DNA from: Podocnemis expansa
Taxonomy: Eukaryota > Chordata > Testudines > Podocnemididae
Assembly (NCBI GenBank): GCA_007922195.1
Contig: ML682067.1
Location: 6,654,466 to 6,718,465 of the forward strand
Length of the DNA: 64,000 nt
Direction of reading: 5' to 3'
Position numbers and translations under genes: made by a program. The notes under the pieces are model-generated. The model worked only from the letters and a program-made list of their open reading frames with translations. It had not been told where the DNA came from and did no database searches. Every line of letters begins with the position of its first letter. Within the stretch, counting starts at the first letter, position 1. This document shows positions 45,041-56,467 of the stretch, piece after piece.

Positions 45041-46570
45041 GGCTATGTCCACACTTAGATGGTTAAATTGATGTAACTTAAATCAAACTAATTTAAAGTA
45101 AACTAATAATATTTAAATTGATTTAAGTTACATCAATTTAACATGTCCCCACTAGAAACCCAAATCAAACTAGCATGTCTATGGACATGACTTGCTAGTT
45201 CAGTTTCAAAGAGGGGCGCAATATGAGGTGTGGCAACATGGCCCCCCAAGATGGGCCATGCCACCACCCAATCCCCTGCCTGGGTTAGGCTGGTGAGCCG
45301 GGGGAAAAGCATCCCACCACTGGGCTCCAGGTGTGCTGAGCCTGGCGAGGAAGAAGGCATCCCCCCGCCTGGCTGCAGCCCTCAGCCCTCCATAGGGAAG
45401 GGACCCTGGCACTTGGCTACAGAAGTGCTAGCTGGGCACAGGGAACGGACCTCACCGCAGCAGGCTTTCTCCACACTGGCTGAGTGGTGGGGAGAAGGGA
45501 CAACGGCACCCGACACCTGACACACTGGCTGGGTGGCGGGAAGAATGTTCCCCGTGCCCAGCTCCTGGTGTGCTCCTGGTGAATGCTCCTTGTGCCCAGC
45601 TCCTGGTGGTGGGGAATGCACCCCCACAGGGACAGGGATGCATTCCCAGCCACCTGGCCAGCACACTGCGAGCTGAGTGCGGGGTGTCTTCTCCTTGCTG
45701 CCCAGCCAGGGCAGAGAAAGTCAGACACAGAGGTCCTGTCTCCCCCGCCTTCTGGCCAGCATGGAGGAAGCCGGGTATGGGGGTCCGTCCTCCCCCGCTG
45801 TCTGGCCAGCGTGGAGAAAGCCAGGTACAGGGGTGCCTTCTCTGTGCCAACCAGTCAGCATGGAGAACGCCAGGTGCTGGGGTCCCTTTACATTCCTGCC
45901 TGGCCAGCATGGAGAAGGCCGGACGCAGGAGTCTATTCTTCCCTGCCACCCATCTAGCACAGAGAAAGCCAGGCATGGAGGTGCCTTTTCCCTGCCATCC
46001 AGCCAGCGTGCTGGCAGTTGGATGCTGGGTTCCTTCTCTCCACTGCCTGGCCGCACTCCAGGAGCTGGGCTCCAAGATACCTTCTTCCCCGCCACCCAGC
46101 CAGCGCAGAGAAAGCCAGATGCGAGGGTCCTTTCTCCCTCACCACTTGGTCAGCACAGAGAAAGCCAGGCACGGGGGCTCCTTTCTCCCCCACCACATGG
46201 TCAGTGCAGACAAAGCTGGGTGCATGGGTTCCCCACCCCACCACCACCGCTGGCCAGCATACTGAAGGCTGGCCCTTCCTTCCAGGGTGACATGCATCCA
46301 GGGAGGAAGAAAGTCAAACCTGGCTGAAAATTGAAACAACACTTAAATTAAAATAATGCAGCTACACTGCATTTTTTTTCCAATGAGTGTTTCGATTTAA
46401 CCATCATTTTGATGTAAAACAGGTTTTATTGTATCAAAATTACTTTTTGTTATAGCAAAATGAGGGAGCTGCTCATTTCACTATAAGGAAAGCTAGTTTG
46501 GATCTGGCCTCCTTTAAATCAAAATAATCAGCCTTATTTTGAGTTTTAAAGACTAAGTGTCAACATACCC
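45041..46570. mobile_element. Harbinger-type TIR element carrying a minisatellite
   Basis: The left end GGCTATGTCCACACTTAG (45,041) and the right end (reverse complement GGGTATGTTGACACTTAG, ending 46,570) are inverted repeats with 3 mismatches in 18. TTA flanks both sides (45,038-45,040 and 46,571-46,573), a PIF/Harbinger-type 3-bp duplication. Subterminal sequence is rich in TTAAATTGAT and TTAAATCAAA repeats. A G/C-rich minisatellite fills the middle. A shortened relative lies at 52,910-53,299 sharing CAAACTAGCATGTC and GACTTGCTAGTTC-type sequence. No transposase is encoded. Confidence 0.8.
45650..46275. repeat. 50-bp G/C-rich minisatellite, about 13 units
   Basis: Units begin at GGCCAGCATGGAG or variants at about 45,655, 45,700, 45,752, 45,802, 45,852, 45,901, 45,950, 46,000, 46,047, 46,099, 46,148, 46,199 and 46,250, giving a mean period of 49-50 bp. 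Each unit has the form CCAGC-x-GGAGAAAGCCAGG followed by GGGGTCC-type and pyrimidine-rich sequence. Divergence between units is considerable. Overlapping open frames of 90-231 codons occur in several frames on both strands because the repeat lacks stops. They are not genes. Confidence 0.85.
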
Positions 46571-46624
46571 TTAGTGAGTGGCAGACTAGTGGCTATGTAG
46601 ATTTACACACCAGCTAGCTGAGCA

Positions 46625-46905
46625 GTAAAATCTGTTCTACACTAGTAATTTAGGTCAGCAAAACTACTTTACTCAGAGGTGTGAAAATCCACATGCCCCA
46701 GATCAGTGTAATTAAGTTGACTTAGGTACCCATATGGACAACTCTAGGTTGACAGAAGATTTCTGTCAGCCTAGCTATCACATCTCAGGGAGATGGTTTG
46801 TCTGTGCCAATGGGAGAATCCCACTCATCAGCTTTGGTACTGTGTACACTGAAGTGCTAGAGACACACAGCTGCAGTGGCAGAGTTGTGCTCCTGTACTG
46901 TTTGA
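46625..46905. mobile_element. MITE remnant (TCTACACTAGxATTTAGGTC family)
   Basis: TTCTACACTAGTAATTTAGG, AGAGGTGTGAAAATCCACAT, TCAGGGAGATGGTTTGTCTG and GCCAATGGGAGAATCCCACT match, in order, a common turtle MITE as I remember it. Left and right ends degraded. Confidence 0.5.
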
Positions 46906-47163
46906 AGAGCAGACATGCCTTAAATCTCTTTGTGAACAAAGTCTATCTGTCACTGACTTTCAGTGAAATAGAGGCTCCTGAGAGCATCCTTCATATTTGA
47001 AATGGGACTTAGATTCCTTGGTGTCTTAGGTATTTTTGAAAAATGTACCCCTAATTTATTTTTATGAAGAGAAGAGGAATATTAATCTCACTAAGATTAT
47101 TTATTTTCTGTCAATTATTTATCAAAACAGAATTTTTCTTGATGAAAACACACATTCTATACA

Positions 47164-47699
47164 GGGGCATTGCTGCCCCACCAAAACATTCAGGGCATAG
47201 CCCAACCTTCTCGCCGCCTACATCTCTGCTCCAGCTCTGGTCCAGGCCCCGGGTCTGATCCAACTCTGATTGGGGTTGCCAGACCCACTCCCTGGTTGGC
47301 TTGCCAGTGAAAGCCACCATTGTTTCCACAAGTGCCAGCCCTAAGCACCTGCCCAGGCACCAAGCACCACCTCCAGCCTCAAGTGGCAGGCCCGCATTGC
47401 CACCAGCCCCAGGCCCAAGCTCTGAGCTGACCTGTCTGCTGCACTGCCACCGGGCCCAAGCTGGGGCCCAGGGTCAGCCATTGCTCTCAACCACCACTGA
47501 TGCTGCCTACCTGAGGAAGAAGGGGAATTTAAATTTCCCTCTGCTTCTACCACAGGCTGCAGCCTATCTGAGTCCTAGGCGCCGGCATGTGGAGGAGCTC
47601 AGGGCAGGCGCAGGCTCTCTGCACCTGCCATGCTGGAATTCAGGACTCGGAGCACTGGCTGGGACACCTGGGGCCCATGCCCACTGTCAGCAATGCCCC
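47164..47699. mobile_element. G/C-rich TIR element
   Basis: Perfect 12-bp terminal inverted repeats GGGGCATTGCTG (47,164-47,175) and CAGCAATGCCCC (47,688-47,699) bound a 536-bp block that is much richer in G/C than either flank. No convincing target duplication. Overlapping frames on both strands (142 codons plus, 72 and 70 minus) have Pro/Ala/Ser-rich, mutually antisense peptides and are compositional artefacts. Confidence 0.65.
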
Positions 47700-48634
47700 A
47701 ATCCCATATCTTTTCATTTTCATATGTGATTAACAGACAAAACTGAGCAAATTTGTCAAATTATCTGAGGGATAGAGCTGACTTTATTAAAGAAAAAAGA
47801 ATACAATGATAAAGTAGATAATTGCAAAATGAATTACTTTCTTTTCCCCATTCTTTCTACCCACATATAATGGAATCATCTCCCTCACCTACCAGTTTAT
47901 TTGCCAGTTTTTATATATAGTGTTAGTAGTAGGAACTCTCCTCAGTAACAGCAATTTGATCATATTTTCCCCATGCTTCCATCAAAGGAGGAAATAAATC
48001 ACTTTTTGTTTAACAAATATGGAAAGGTGAAAGACCTATTCCATGGCTAAGGTAATGGTGCATCTGGAACAGTCTCAGAAGCCTAAATAGGCCTATTCTG
48101 AAGGGCAAACAATCAGTGAAGAGTCTTGTATACCAGGATATTTTTGAGACAGACATAAACCAGCTAGTACTGTGAAAAACAGGATGCAAGTCTTCCAAAA
48201 CCTGTAGAAGAGTCAGAAATTCGCCAGACAGGAAGGGATTCTTATAAAGATATTTTGATTTATAAGTCTTAGTTCTGGGATGCAGCTTGTTTTAAGTCTC
48301 TAAACAAAACCCTTAAAAAACCCTACATTCCTCACTTCACCATGCCAGCAGAACTTATCTTTGTTTATTGTAGTGTATATGGATAGTAACTCAGTGAGCT
48401 TTTTCTGTATCTACTTTATAACCTACAAAATAATCTCATTCAGAACCTGCATATTATTGAGCCTTAGCAATTTATACTTCTGTTACTCTCAGTACAGGGC
48501 AGTCTGAGTCCATCAGTTCAACATAACTCAGAGTTATGTAACAAAAGAAAAACGGTTTCTCTTGGGGAACTGTGACTTTTCTGAAAGTCATTCTGATCTC
48601 ACAGTGAAATTCTGTAACCTTGCCAAGGCTCTGT
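47700..48634. other. No gene seen
   Basis: A+T-rich; nothing recognised. Confidence 0.4.
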
Positions 48635-48642
48635 CTTTAGAT

Positions 48643-48963
48643 CAGTGGTTCCCAAACACATCTCTGCTGTGGCACACCTTGAGGTCTACAATTATGCTGC
48701 AGCACACCGCCATTACAAATTAATGAATATTCAAATTAATGTATGAATATTCATCAGCCATGGCACTCTATTTTGGGGCCATTGCCCAGGGCTCTGGCTC
48801 AGGGCAACCCACAGACTTGGGCCACATGGGGCTTCCACCCGCGGCAGCATCTTTGGTGAACCCCCCTCCAGCTGGGGCCACCGCCCACAGCTGCGGGTCT
48901 GACTCGGGGGAGTTTTGTGGCACACTGGTGGAGTTGCCATGGCATACCATTTGGGAACCACTG
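48643..48963. mobile_element. hAT non-autonomous element with target duplication
   Basis: Ends CAGTGGTTCCCAAACAC and the complement of CAGTGGTTCCCAAATGG give about 14 bp of matching terminal repeat typical of hAT (Charlie-like) elements. Flanking octamers CTTTAGAT and CTCTAGAC match at 6 of 8 and fit the NTCTAGAN preference. The central 48,770-48,930 is G/C-rich and yields frames on both strands that are not genes. The right end resembles the fragment at 52,425-52,475. Confidence 0.8.
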
Positions 48964-50035
48964 CTCTAGACTTAATATCAACCTAATAATTGTTATTATA
49001 GGTGGGGCTGGCGATACTGCCTGTTACTAATGTTGTCCAACCCCTCACAGTACAAAACTGGGCTTTCAATTCCATATAGCTGCACCAAACTGTCACTGTT
49101 TTGGGGCTGAAAAGTCCAGTAACAGGTGTCTGCTTCAGGCTATTGTTTGTTTGTTTATGTGTATTAAATCAGGAAAAGGGGGAAATTTTAGCCACTTCTG
49201 AGAATGAGATTAAAAATATGTTGTTTTGCAATTTAAGAAAAAGTGATCTGTTCTGTTCTTTCACAAGCTCTAACATCCCAATGCTTTCATGTAGGGAATT
49301 GAAATAAGCAAAGGGTGGCTTTTGTATCCTGGATATACCTTTAGGTTTTTTTGTAAAAACAGTCTTTTTGCAACATCCCTCATTATGTAATTATCTAACA
49401 TAAATTGGGTTTAAAATTGGAGAGGGGAAGGCACAAAAATTCACTGAAAGTTTTTTCTGTTCTTATGATGGAAAATGAGCTTGGTTGATTGCACTAACTC
49501 TTTCTCTGGAAAAGGATGGCAAAGTAGGAACAAGTCTCAGATCTGCATATATTTCAGAAGCAAAATCAAGGGCACTGTGACATCAGGAGAGCATTTCTTT
49601 CTGAGACCAGGGAAAGCTATTGAAGGATATCATTTGGGAATCACATATTTGCAAATGAACCTCTGAGTGCTGCTGTTGTACACAGAGCCCCCATGGTGAT
49701 AACACTCGCAACTTCCCTTAGAAACAAGATTAATTTTTCTCTCAGTTTTTCAACTAGAAACTATTAAGAAGCATGGGTCACACACACTCAGTTGTGTCAC
49801 TAGTTAACGTGAATGTTTATTTTTCTATGTAGACTGCTAGTTCCCCCATGGTTGTTTAAACATGTAGTTGTATTGTCTGATGGAGCCTTGACATGGTTGC
49901 CCCTTAGAGTGGGCTGGGACTGTTATGGATGTTGCAAGCCTTTGCCTTCTGGCTTCAGCAGCTCTGAACTGTTTGGGTTTTTAGGTGAACACACAAGCCC
50001 TCCAGGTTGGTTTTCATTGTGAGGACTAAAGCTTA
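48964..50035. other. No gene seen
   Basis: Unassigned A+T-rich sequence. Confidence 0.4.
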
Positions 50036-50039
50036 TGAA

Positions 50040-51400
50040 AGTCATATATTTGTGGACATTGTCATGGGCTGACCACCACTGTAAATATTCGATCACCTGT
50101 GTCTGAACTCATACTTGATCTGTCATGAGTTTTGGGGAGTGACCTATGACAAAGTCAGGTTGGGTAGTTGCTAAAGAGTTGTTATTCGGTTCTAGACGGG
50201 TGCTGAAGGCCCCTCCCCCAGCCTAAAGGGAGGAGCTACTGAGCCCAAGACTCAAAAACCTATGGGAAACACAAAATGAAAAAACAAGAGTACGTATGGG
50301 GGTCGAAGGGTCAAAAGTAGGGAAACTGCAGGAGACACTGAGCAGAGAACCCCAGACAGCTCCCACTGCTTCTGGCTGATTTCTAGGGAGCCAGCAAACA
50401 CAGCACATCTCTGCCTGGATACATGAATGAAGAAAGGTATGGAAACAGGCTCCAGTGTTGCAGAGCACACCTTCAGCCAATGTCTTTTCTCTGGTTTTAT
50501 TGATGGCCACTTTGACCAACACCACGGGGAGGTTGATGAGGAGGTTTCATTTCTTAATGGAGCCCTGGCTAGGTGTGCCTGAATTAGAAGATTTGGGGGA
50601 AAGTGCACCCAGAACTGTAAAAGAAGGTTCTGGCAGAGTCAGAAAAGGGGGTGTAGCCTGGTCCTCTGCAGGTAGGCATGCACTAGGGTTTCTCTCAAGC
50701 TATCAAAGGGACAGGCATTGGAGAGGGTGAGCGACCCATATCATGCAAGAGGTCTCATGTGGTACTGGGATATGGGTGGGCCTCGGCCCATCCACAGCTA
50801 AAAGTCTATCCCTCAGCACTTGGTGGAAGAAACTGGGGAGAAGGAAGTGATCTCATACTTCCCAGATATTTTTTTTTCTTTCCCTTTATAGCCTTTTTTC
50901 CATTTTTTGCATACTTTGTGAATGTAGAAGTCCTGCTGCAGGTTTGTTGAGGCCTTATGTAGTTTGCCTTCCTTAGGGCCCAGAGCAATCTTTAGAGGTC
51001 TGTTTCAGAATCCTCCCCTCACTGGATCCCATTCTGGTTGGGAAAGGAAAACTCACTGGAGTCTTCCTGATTGACTCTGGTGAGAGGGAGGGTTGATGAG
51101 AAGTCCTGCTTCTTTCCCCAGTGCTCAGACACTTGGATGGAATTAGTGGCCTTGAAGCCTTCTCTGTTTTGTTCTGCAAGGGTCCCTGGAGACTTACTTC
51201 CCTGAGTCAAATGGTCCTCCTGACTTTTGGAATCTTTCTCTACTCTGCATTTGAGTTCTTAGTCCATTTTTCCCTGGTTGGGATTGCAGCTGCTTTAGTG
51301 GAAGAAGGAATTCTGAGGGGACAGAACACTGCTCCCCACTGTCCAAAGAATGAGGCAAAAAAGTTAAAATAGAGGGAGGATGCAAAAAAAAAAAAAACCA
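50040..51400. other. Unclassified G-rich block ending in an A-run
   Basis: From about 50,040 the sequence becomes G-rich (GGGGGTCGAAGGGTC, GGGAGGAGCTACTGAGCC) and reads like untranslated or non-coding retroelement sequence. It ends near an A13 run at 51,386-51,398. Short frames (91, 100, 118 and 123 codons) overlap on both strands with no family motif. It could be a retrotransposon 5' region, a retrocopy or an old transcript. I cannot name it. Confidence 0.3.
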
Positions 51401-52424
51401 CCCCTACTGTTGTAACAGAGATGAAGAATCTGGAAATAGCAGAGGAGGTATGGGCAGACTTGGTGATGCCAAAATGCTGATCATCCTCTCTGACTTGCAG
51501 AGACAGGAGAGCAGCCCAAACATCCAGAATTTTGGGAGTCACTGGGCTGGAAAAAAGTATGTAGTTCTTCTCAAATATTAAACCTCTGAAACAAGTAAGG
51601 CTGTTGGACAAATTGGTTTTAATCTAATTATTGGAGTGCTCCATCTTATTTTTATTATTTTTTTAAAAAAGCCAGTTCATTTAGAATTTATGGAAATGAA
51701 GAATAACAGTGTGTGTAGCAGTGCATATTGCAGAGAGAGATTCTGTATACCTCTGACAGTGCATTTGAAATACACTTTTCTTGAAGAGTCCTTAGAGAAG
51801 AGGCTGCCAGCTATACAAAGATTTAATTGTTAAGGGTTTTATGATGTGACTGTGTGATGACAAGGATGAAAACACTAACCTCATTTTTACTGGTGAACTA
51901 TGGCGGTACGTGAATGAAGTGCAGCAGAAATGAAAGAACAGCATATTGACTGACTGTGCCATCTAACCCTTAGTACTATTCATGCTTTGCGTCGAAGAAG
52001 CTACCACTTCTTAGGAAAGTGCTGGTTTTAGTATCACTAATGGTTAAATCAGTTGAGTTGGGAGAGGATTATTGTGTCATTGAATCACTGACAGATTGAG
52101 TCAGTAAGGTTCAAACTTCTCATCTATATATGAGAAATGGAAGGTAGAATGCTCCCTACAGCATCTCATCTATCTAAAGGATTTGCCAGTACTATCTGAA
52201 TATTTTATTGATCTGATGGGAATGCAGTGTATAAATGTAAACTAATGGCCCATCAACTTCTTTACTCTTAATGCCATGGTATCTGATTATAACACTTCAC
52301 TCTGTTCTGAATCTTTTTGGGTTATTTTTTAAATTTTGCTTCCAAGCACTATGCATGGCTCTTGTTAAACTGTTCAATTAAATTTGTTCACCAGCACCAG
52401 AGTTTTTAACATCTAATGTTTGAG
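51401..52424. other. No gene seen
   Basis: A+T-rich; nothing recognised. Confidence 0.4.
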
Positions 52425-52475
52425 AAAAATAGGTAGCAAGGTGTGCCATGGCAGAGAAAATGTGGGGAACCACTG
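52425..52475. mobile_element. hAT right-end fragment
   Basis: AGGTGTGCCATGGCAGAGAA and TGTGGGGAACCACTG, matching the right end of the hAT copy at 48,930-48,963. Truncated on the left. Confidence 0.6.
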
Positions 52476-52480
52476 GCCTA

Positions 52481-52875
52481 TTGGTCTGCATCAAGAGAAG
52501 TGTTGCCACCAGATGGAGGGATGTGATTATTCCCCTCTATTCAGCACTGATGGGGCCACATCTGGAATATTGTGTTTAGTTTTGGGCTCCACACTAGAGA
52601 AAAGATGTTGACAAACTAGAAAGAGTCCAGCGGAGAGCAACAAAAATGATTAGGGGGTTGGGGCACATGACTTAGGAGGAGAGACTGAAGGAACTAGGCT
52701 TATTTAGTTGCAGAGAAGACTGAGGGGGGATTTGATAGCAACCTTCAACTACTTGAAGGGGTGCTCCAAAAGAGGAGGGAGCTAGGCTGTTCTCAGTAGT
52801 AACATAGGACAGATCAAGGAGCAATGGTTTCAAGCTGTAACTGGAACAGTTGAGATTAGATATTAGGGAAAAAAA
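52481..52875 (+). mobile_element. CR1 LINE fragment (ORF2 C-terminal part)
   Basis: GTGATTATTCCCCTCTATTC, GGCCACATCTGGAATATTGT, AGAGTCCAGCGGAGAGCAAC, GATAGCAACCTTCAACTACT and AGATTAGATATTAGGG are successive landmarks of the CR1 ORF2 C-terminus. Translated, IVIPLYSAL-type and FGSTLEK-type pieces appear with frameshifts. Neither the true 5' nor 3' end is present: the copy is cut by a hAT fragment on the left and a MITE on the right. Confidence 0.8.
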
Positions 52876-52909
52876 TGTTCAGTATAAAGCGATAATTGAA
52901 TCACTGTAA

Positions 52910-53299
52910 AAATAGTTACATTGATTTAAGTTAAATCCATTTAAAAGGTCTACACCAAAAAACTCAAATCGAACTAGCATGTCCAGGGACACAACTTGCT
53001 GGTTCGATTTTAGGGGAGGGGCACTAAGGGAGGTATGGCAAGATGGCTCCCTAGAAGGGCTATGCCCCCAGTCAGTACATGAAAAGAGAAAGGCACCCCA
53101 GGAAGGAGAAGTGTTAAATCGAAACAACTGTTATATTGAAATAACACATCCCAAAAGGGTTATTTTCGATTTAGTAGTTTTGATCTAACTGTCACTTTGA
53201 TATACAATGAGGTTTTACAGAGTTGCTGTAACTTCCCTTATTTTGAAATGACAGAGCTCAGCTTTATTTTGATTTAAAACCTGTGTGGGGGACATACCC
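52910..53299. mobile_element. Shortened relative of the 45,041-46,570 element
   Basis: TTGATTTAAGTTAAATCCAT, AACTCAAATCGAACTAGCAT and ACACAACTTGCTGGTTCGAT match 45,115-45,210. The right end complements GGGTATGTCCCCCACAC. It lacks the minisatellite and its left terminus is missing. Confidence 0.7.
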
Positions 53300-54855
53300 A
53301 TAGATTATTGGGACAAGTTTTGATTTCATTCATACTGCTTGAAGCACAGACTAACTCCATTAATTAATTGGAGTTACACTGGTAAGGAAAGAAATTCGAC
53401 TGGGAAAAATATTGGATTATATGGTGGATACTTTCATATTACATTGTCTGCAGGATGTCAGGATGCTGGCAGACAAACTCAAAACAGAGTAACCTTTTTT
53501 TTTTTCAGTGAATGTAATTATGAACACTGTTTTTTTTCAGTGAACATGATTTTGAAATAAGAATTATAGCAGCAACTTATAGAATACAGGACTCATGGTT
53601 AGGTAATTTAAATAATGCAGGGTGTTCGTGTCTGACCTAAAACATGTTTGTGAACTGATGTGAAAAAAAATATATAAAACAAATGTCTTGTTATGCACCA
53701 GAATTAATCAGGTTCATGTTATTTTATCTTTCAGGTGTTTTTGCACAATAGGTGCCTGAAGGCATTTAAGTACATTTCAAATACATTCACTCTCATACTA
53801 TGTAACCTTTCAAAAGGTTGTGTTCTATGAAAAGAATTATTTTACATTTTCAGTAGCAAATGTACTTCAAGACAGAGCTTTTAAGCTGCTCCACTGCCTC
53901 CAAACATCAGCATGGTGACACTCTGAGAACACTAGAAAGTCATGGCCCCTGTGATGTGAGTCGCGTCCATGCGATAATGGACTGTTTGTCAGGAAGAACT
54001 GAGGAGCTGTGGGGTGACTTGCTATAGATCTTTAATGGATGGTAAATGCATTATTAAGGTTTTTTTTATTTAAATTATCTGCAAGATGCAGTCAATAATG
54101 CAGGGATGTCTGCAAGTCTAATTGACATGAGAAGATGTATATTTGCTATGGGTTTCTACTTTGCTCAAAGTGTTTTTATTTCTCCTCAAGATGCTTGCCA
54201 GCAGGGGAAGTTTTTGCTCTTCCCCATATTGCTCAGTAATGGCTTTTTGACTCTTCACATTGTGGACACAGATAATACATTGTACTTTTTCTTCTTTTAT
54301 CAAATGTGTTTCTAAAGTCCTGGTTTGGCAGTCCAAGTCTCGCTGTACAAACACTTAAACAAATGAGTAATTGTTGGAATCTCTTTAAGTATACCTGAAC
54401 AGGGATAGACATATACATGTACTTAAATGGTTATTAAATTGGTGCCTACAATTCTGAGATTCTGTCTTCTAGTATGTATGGGCCAATTTTGAATGGCCTG
54501 AGAATTAATAAATAATAATAATAATAATGATAAGTAATGAACAGCTTTCATAAGATGATGATTTGCTGCCAATACTCAAGCAGAATACTAGACTGCTTAT
54601 TAAAGTAATTCTATTGAAAGTCACCAGTGTAACTGAGTTTCTACTCACCCTGAGTAAGGGTGGAAGAATCAGGAGACAGTCAGCAAAACACACAAAATAT
54701 AAAAATATCCATCTAAAACACCTTGCATATGAGGATTTCAAAGCACTTTACAAACATTAAGAATCTAGGTCCCAGTCCTAAAATTATATAGGTGAATAGT
54801 TCCATTAATTACATTTGTTAAGTTACTCAGGGGCATGTTAACAAGATTCAGCACT
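53300..54855. other. No gene seen; (AAT)n at 54,506-54,530
   Basis: A+T-rich. Near 54,735 GATTTCAAAGCACTTTACAA is a scrap of MIR/L2-type sequence. Confidence 0.4.
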
Positions 54856-54857
54856 TT

Positions 54858-55075
54858 GGCCCAGATCTTTAAAGGTATGTAAGCATTGCAAAGCTCAGTG
54901 TTGTAGTGTCAAACTGATTTAGCACACTCAATCTCTTTTTTAAAAGGGTTTAGGCACTTAAGAGCAGGAATGCTGTTGGATTTAGGTTTCTAAATCAGTT
55001 AGGCATTGCAACAATGAGTAACAGTATCTAAATCCCTTTAAAAGTCTAAGCATGTATGCCTCACAGTGCCTCTTG
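54858..55075. mobile_element. Palindromic MITE remnant (GGCCCAGATCCTTAAAGG family)
   Basis: Begins GGCCCAGATCTTTAAAGGTA; later AAGGGTTTAGGCACTTAAGA and AAATCCCTTTAAAAGTCTAA are inverted counterparts of the left part. Right terminus eroded. Confidence 0.5.
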
Positions 55076-55642
55076 TGAAGTATGTAAATAAGCATAAAGT
55101 AGCTTTTCTCAGTTTCTTGCATTTAATAGTTCTTAAGTGAAATTAGCTGTATGACATGCCATTTTTAACAGTAGCTCCAACTCTAATTAATTTAGAATAT
55201 TTGCATTCTGCTGAAGAAGGTTTAATACTAAACCCAAAGTTTGTTTATAGCAATTGTTCATCTGAGTTCTTTTCCACTGTTATTCAAATGTTTGCTTGAG
55301 GATTGCTTTGATAACCAAATTGAATTAAAATCTGTGCCAACACTGATAAAAGCTTAAGAAAAGGACTTATTAATGAACTGATCTCAGCCTTGGCTTTATT
55401 TTGTCGCTATTACTACAAGATATTTTTCCCCCACTAATTTTCTGGAGAATTGTTGTTTGTAACTTACTCTGGTTAAATATGTTAGTTTCCAAAGTCCAAA
55501 AAAATCCCCAAAACTTACTCAAGAAAAAATGGATATGCTTGGCCTAAGAATCGGAGCACCCTGAAACTAATAGCCTGTCAAGTTATTAGAAAAGTCAGTT
55601 AATTGGTCAACTTTAGTTCTTAGTTATCTACTTTTCACAAGA

Positions 55643-55875
55643 CCCAAAGGGGCAGCTGTGTTAGTCTAGTTCAGTAAAAACAAACAAGGAGTCCTGTGGC
55701 TCTTAAAGACTAACAAATATATTTATTACATGAGACTTCCCTGCATTCTTCTTCCATTCTGTAAATTCTCCCACCTTCAAAGTGTCCAAGGAAGTGAGCT
55801 TTCACTGGAGAAAAATCTAATGCAATACATGTATTTGTTAGTCTTTAAGTGCCACAGGACTCCTTGTTTGTTCTA
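55643..55875. mobile_element. PLE-tail hairpin (PLE-G)
   Basis: Antisense tail (GGGGCAGCTGTGTTAGTCTA, AACAAGGAGTCCTGTGGC) is followed after a short centre (CTTCCATTCTGTAAATTCTC) by a sense tail ending GCCACAGGACTCCTTGTTTG. Arms 55,680-55,699 and 55,851-55,870 are perfectly complementary. Slightly more internal sequence is kept than in PLE-B or PLE-D. Confidence 0.8.
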
Positions 55876-55999
55876 CTTTTTACAGTTTCTCGTGTCAGAT
55901 TAAAGTGAAGAAAACTTACAAAGGGAATTCAGAATGCTTATTTCGATTTAAATGATAAGCATGGACATACCCTATGTGAGTAGTATGATATCATGTTTC

Positions 56000-56467
56000 C
56001 TACAACTTTATCCATGTGCACAGATGTGTAACATGCTTTCCGTTATTTGAGGGGGACAGACAGAACTCTCTCAGCAGCAGTGAGCAAGCAAATACCTGAA
56101 AAAGGCAGCAAAGACATGTTAATTGAGATGGCTCAGACAAGACAAAGGAATCACCTCTGCCCAAAAGCGGGAGAGTGAGGAGGAGTTTTGGAACAAAAGA
56201 AAAAACACTTGGAAAGATTTGAGATTTTGGCCAGGGACTCCCCATCTTGAAACAACTTCAAGCAAGATCTGGGCCCTGCAAGGTCTCAGGCAGAGACTGG
56301 CTGTGTAACCATCTGACAGCTGAACACCTTGAGCATGAACTTGAACTATGAGGGCTGTTTAAAGAAAGATATTAGGGTAGTATGCATGTTTTACTTTTTA
56401 TTTTCTTGTGGTTACTCCTGATTCATCTACATTATTCTGCCATGTTTGGCCATATTCTTACCTAGAA
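56000..56467. mobile_element. Interspersed repeat, class unknown
   Basis: Phrases such as CCCCATCTTGAAACAACTTC, AAGCAAGATCTGGGCCCTG, GGTCTCAGGCAGAGACTGGC and TGGTTACTCCTGATTCATCT are ones I associate with a repeated family in reptile genomes, possibly LTR-derived. The 61-codon frame 56,123-56,308 lies in it. No ends defined. Confidence 0.35.

Noticed and set aside
45382..46342. Cluster of 90-231-codon frames on both strands
   Set aside because: All lie in a 50-bp G/C-rich minisatellite that lacks stop codons; the frames overlap antisense and the peptides simply repeat.
50223..50608. Overlapping minus-strand frames of 100 and 118 codons
   Set aside because: Two frames over the same bases with Ser/Phe-rich peptides and no motif.
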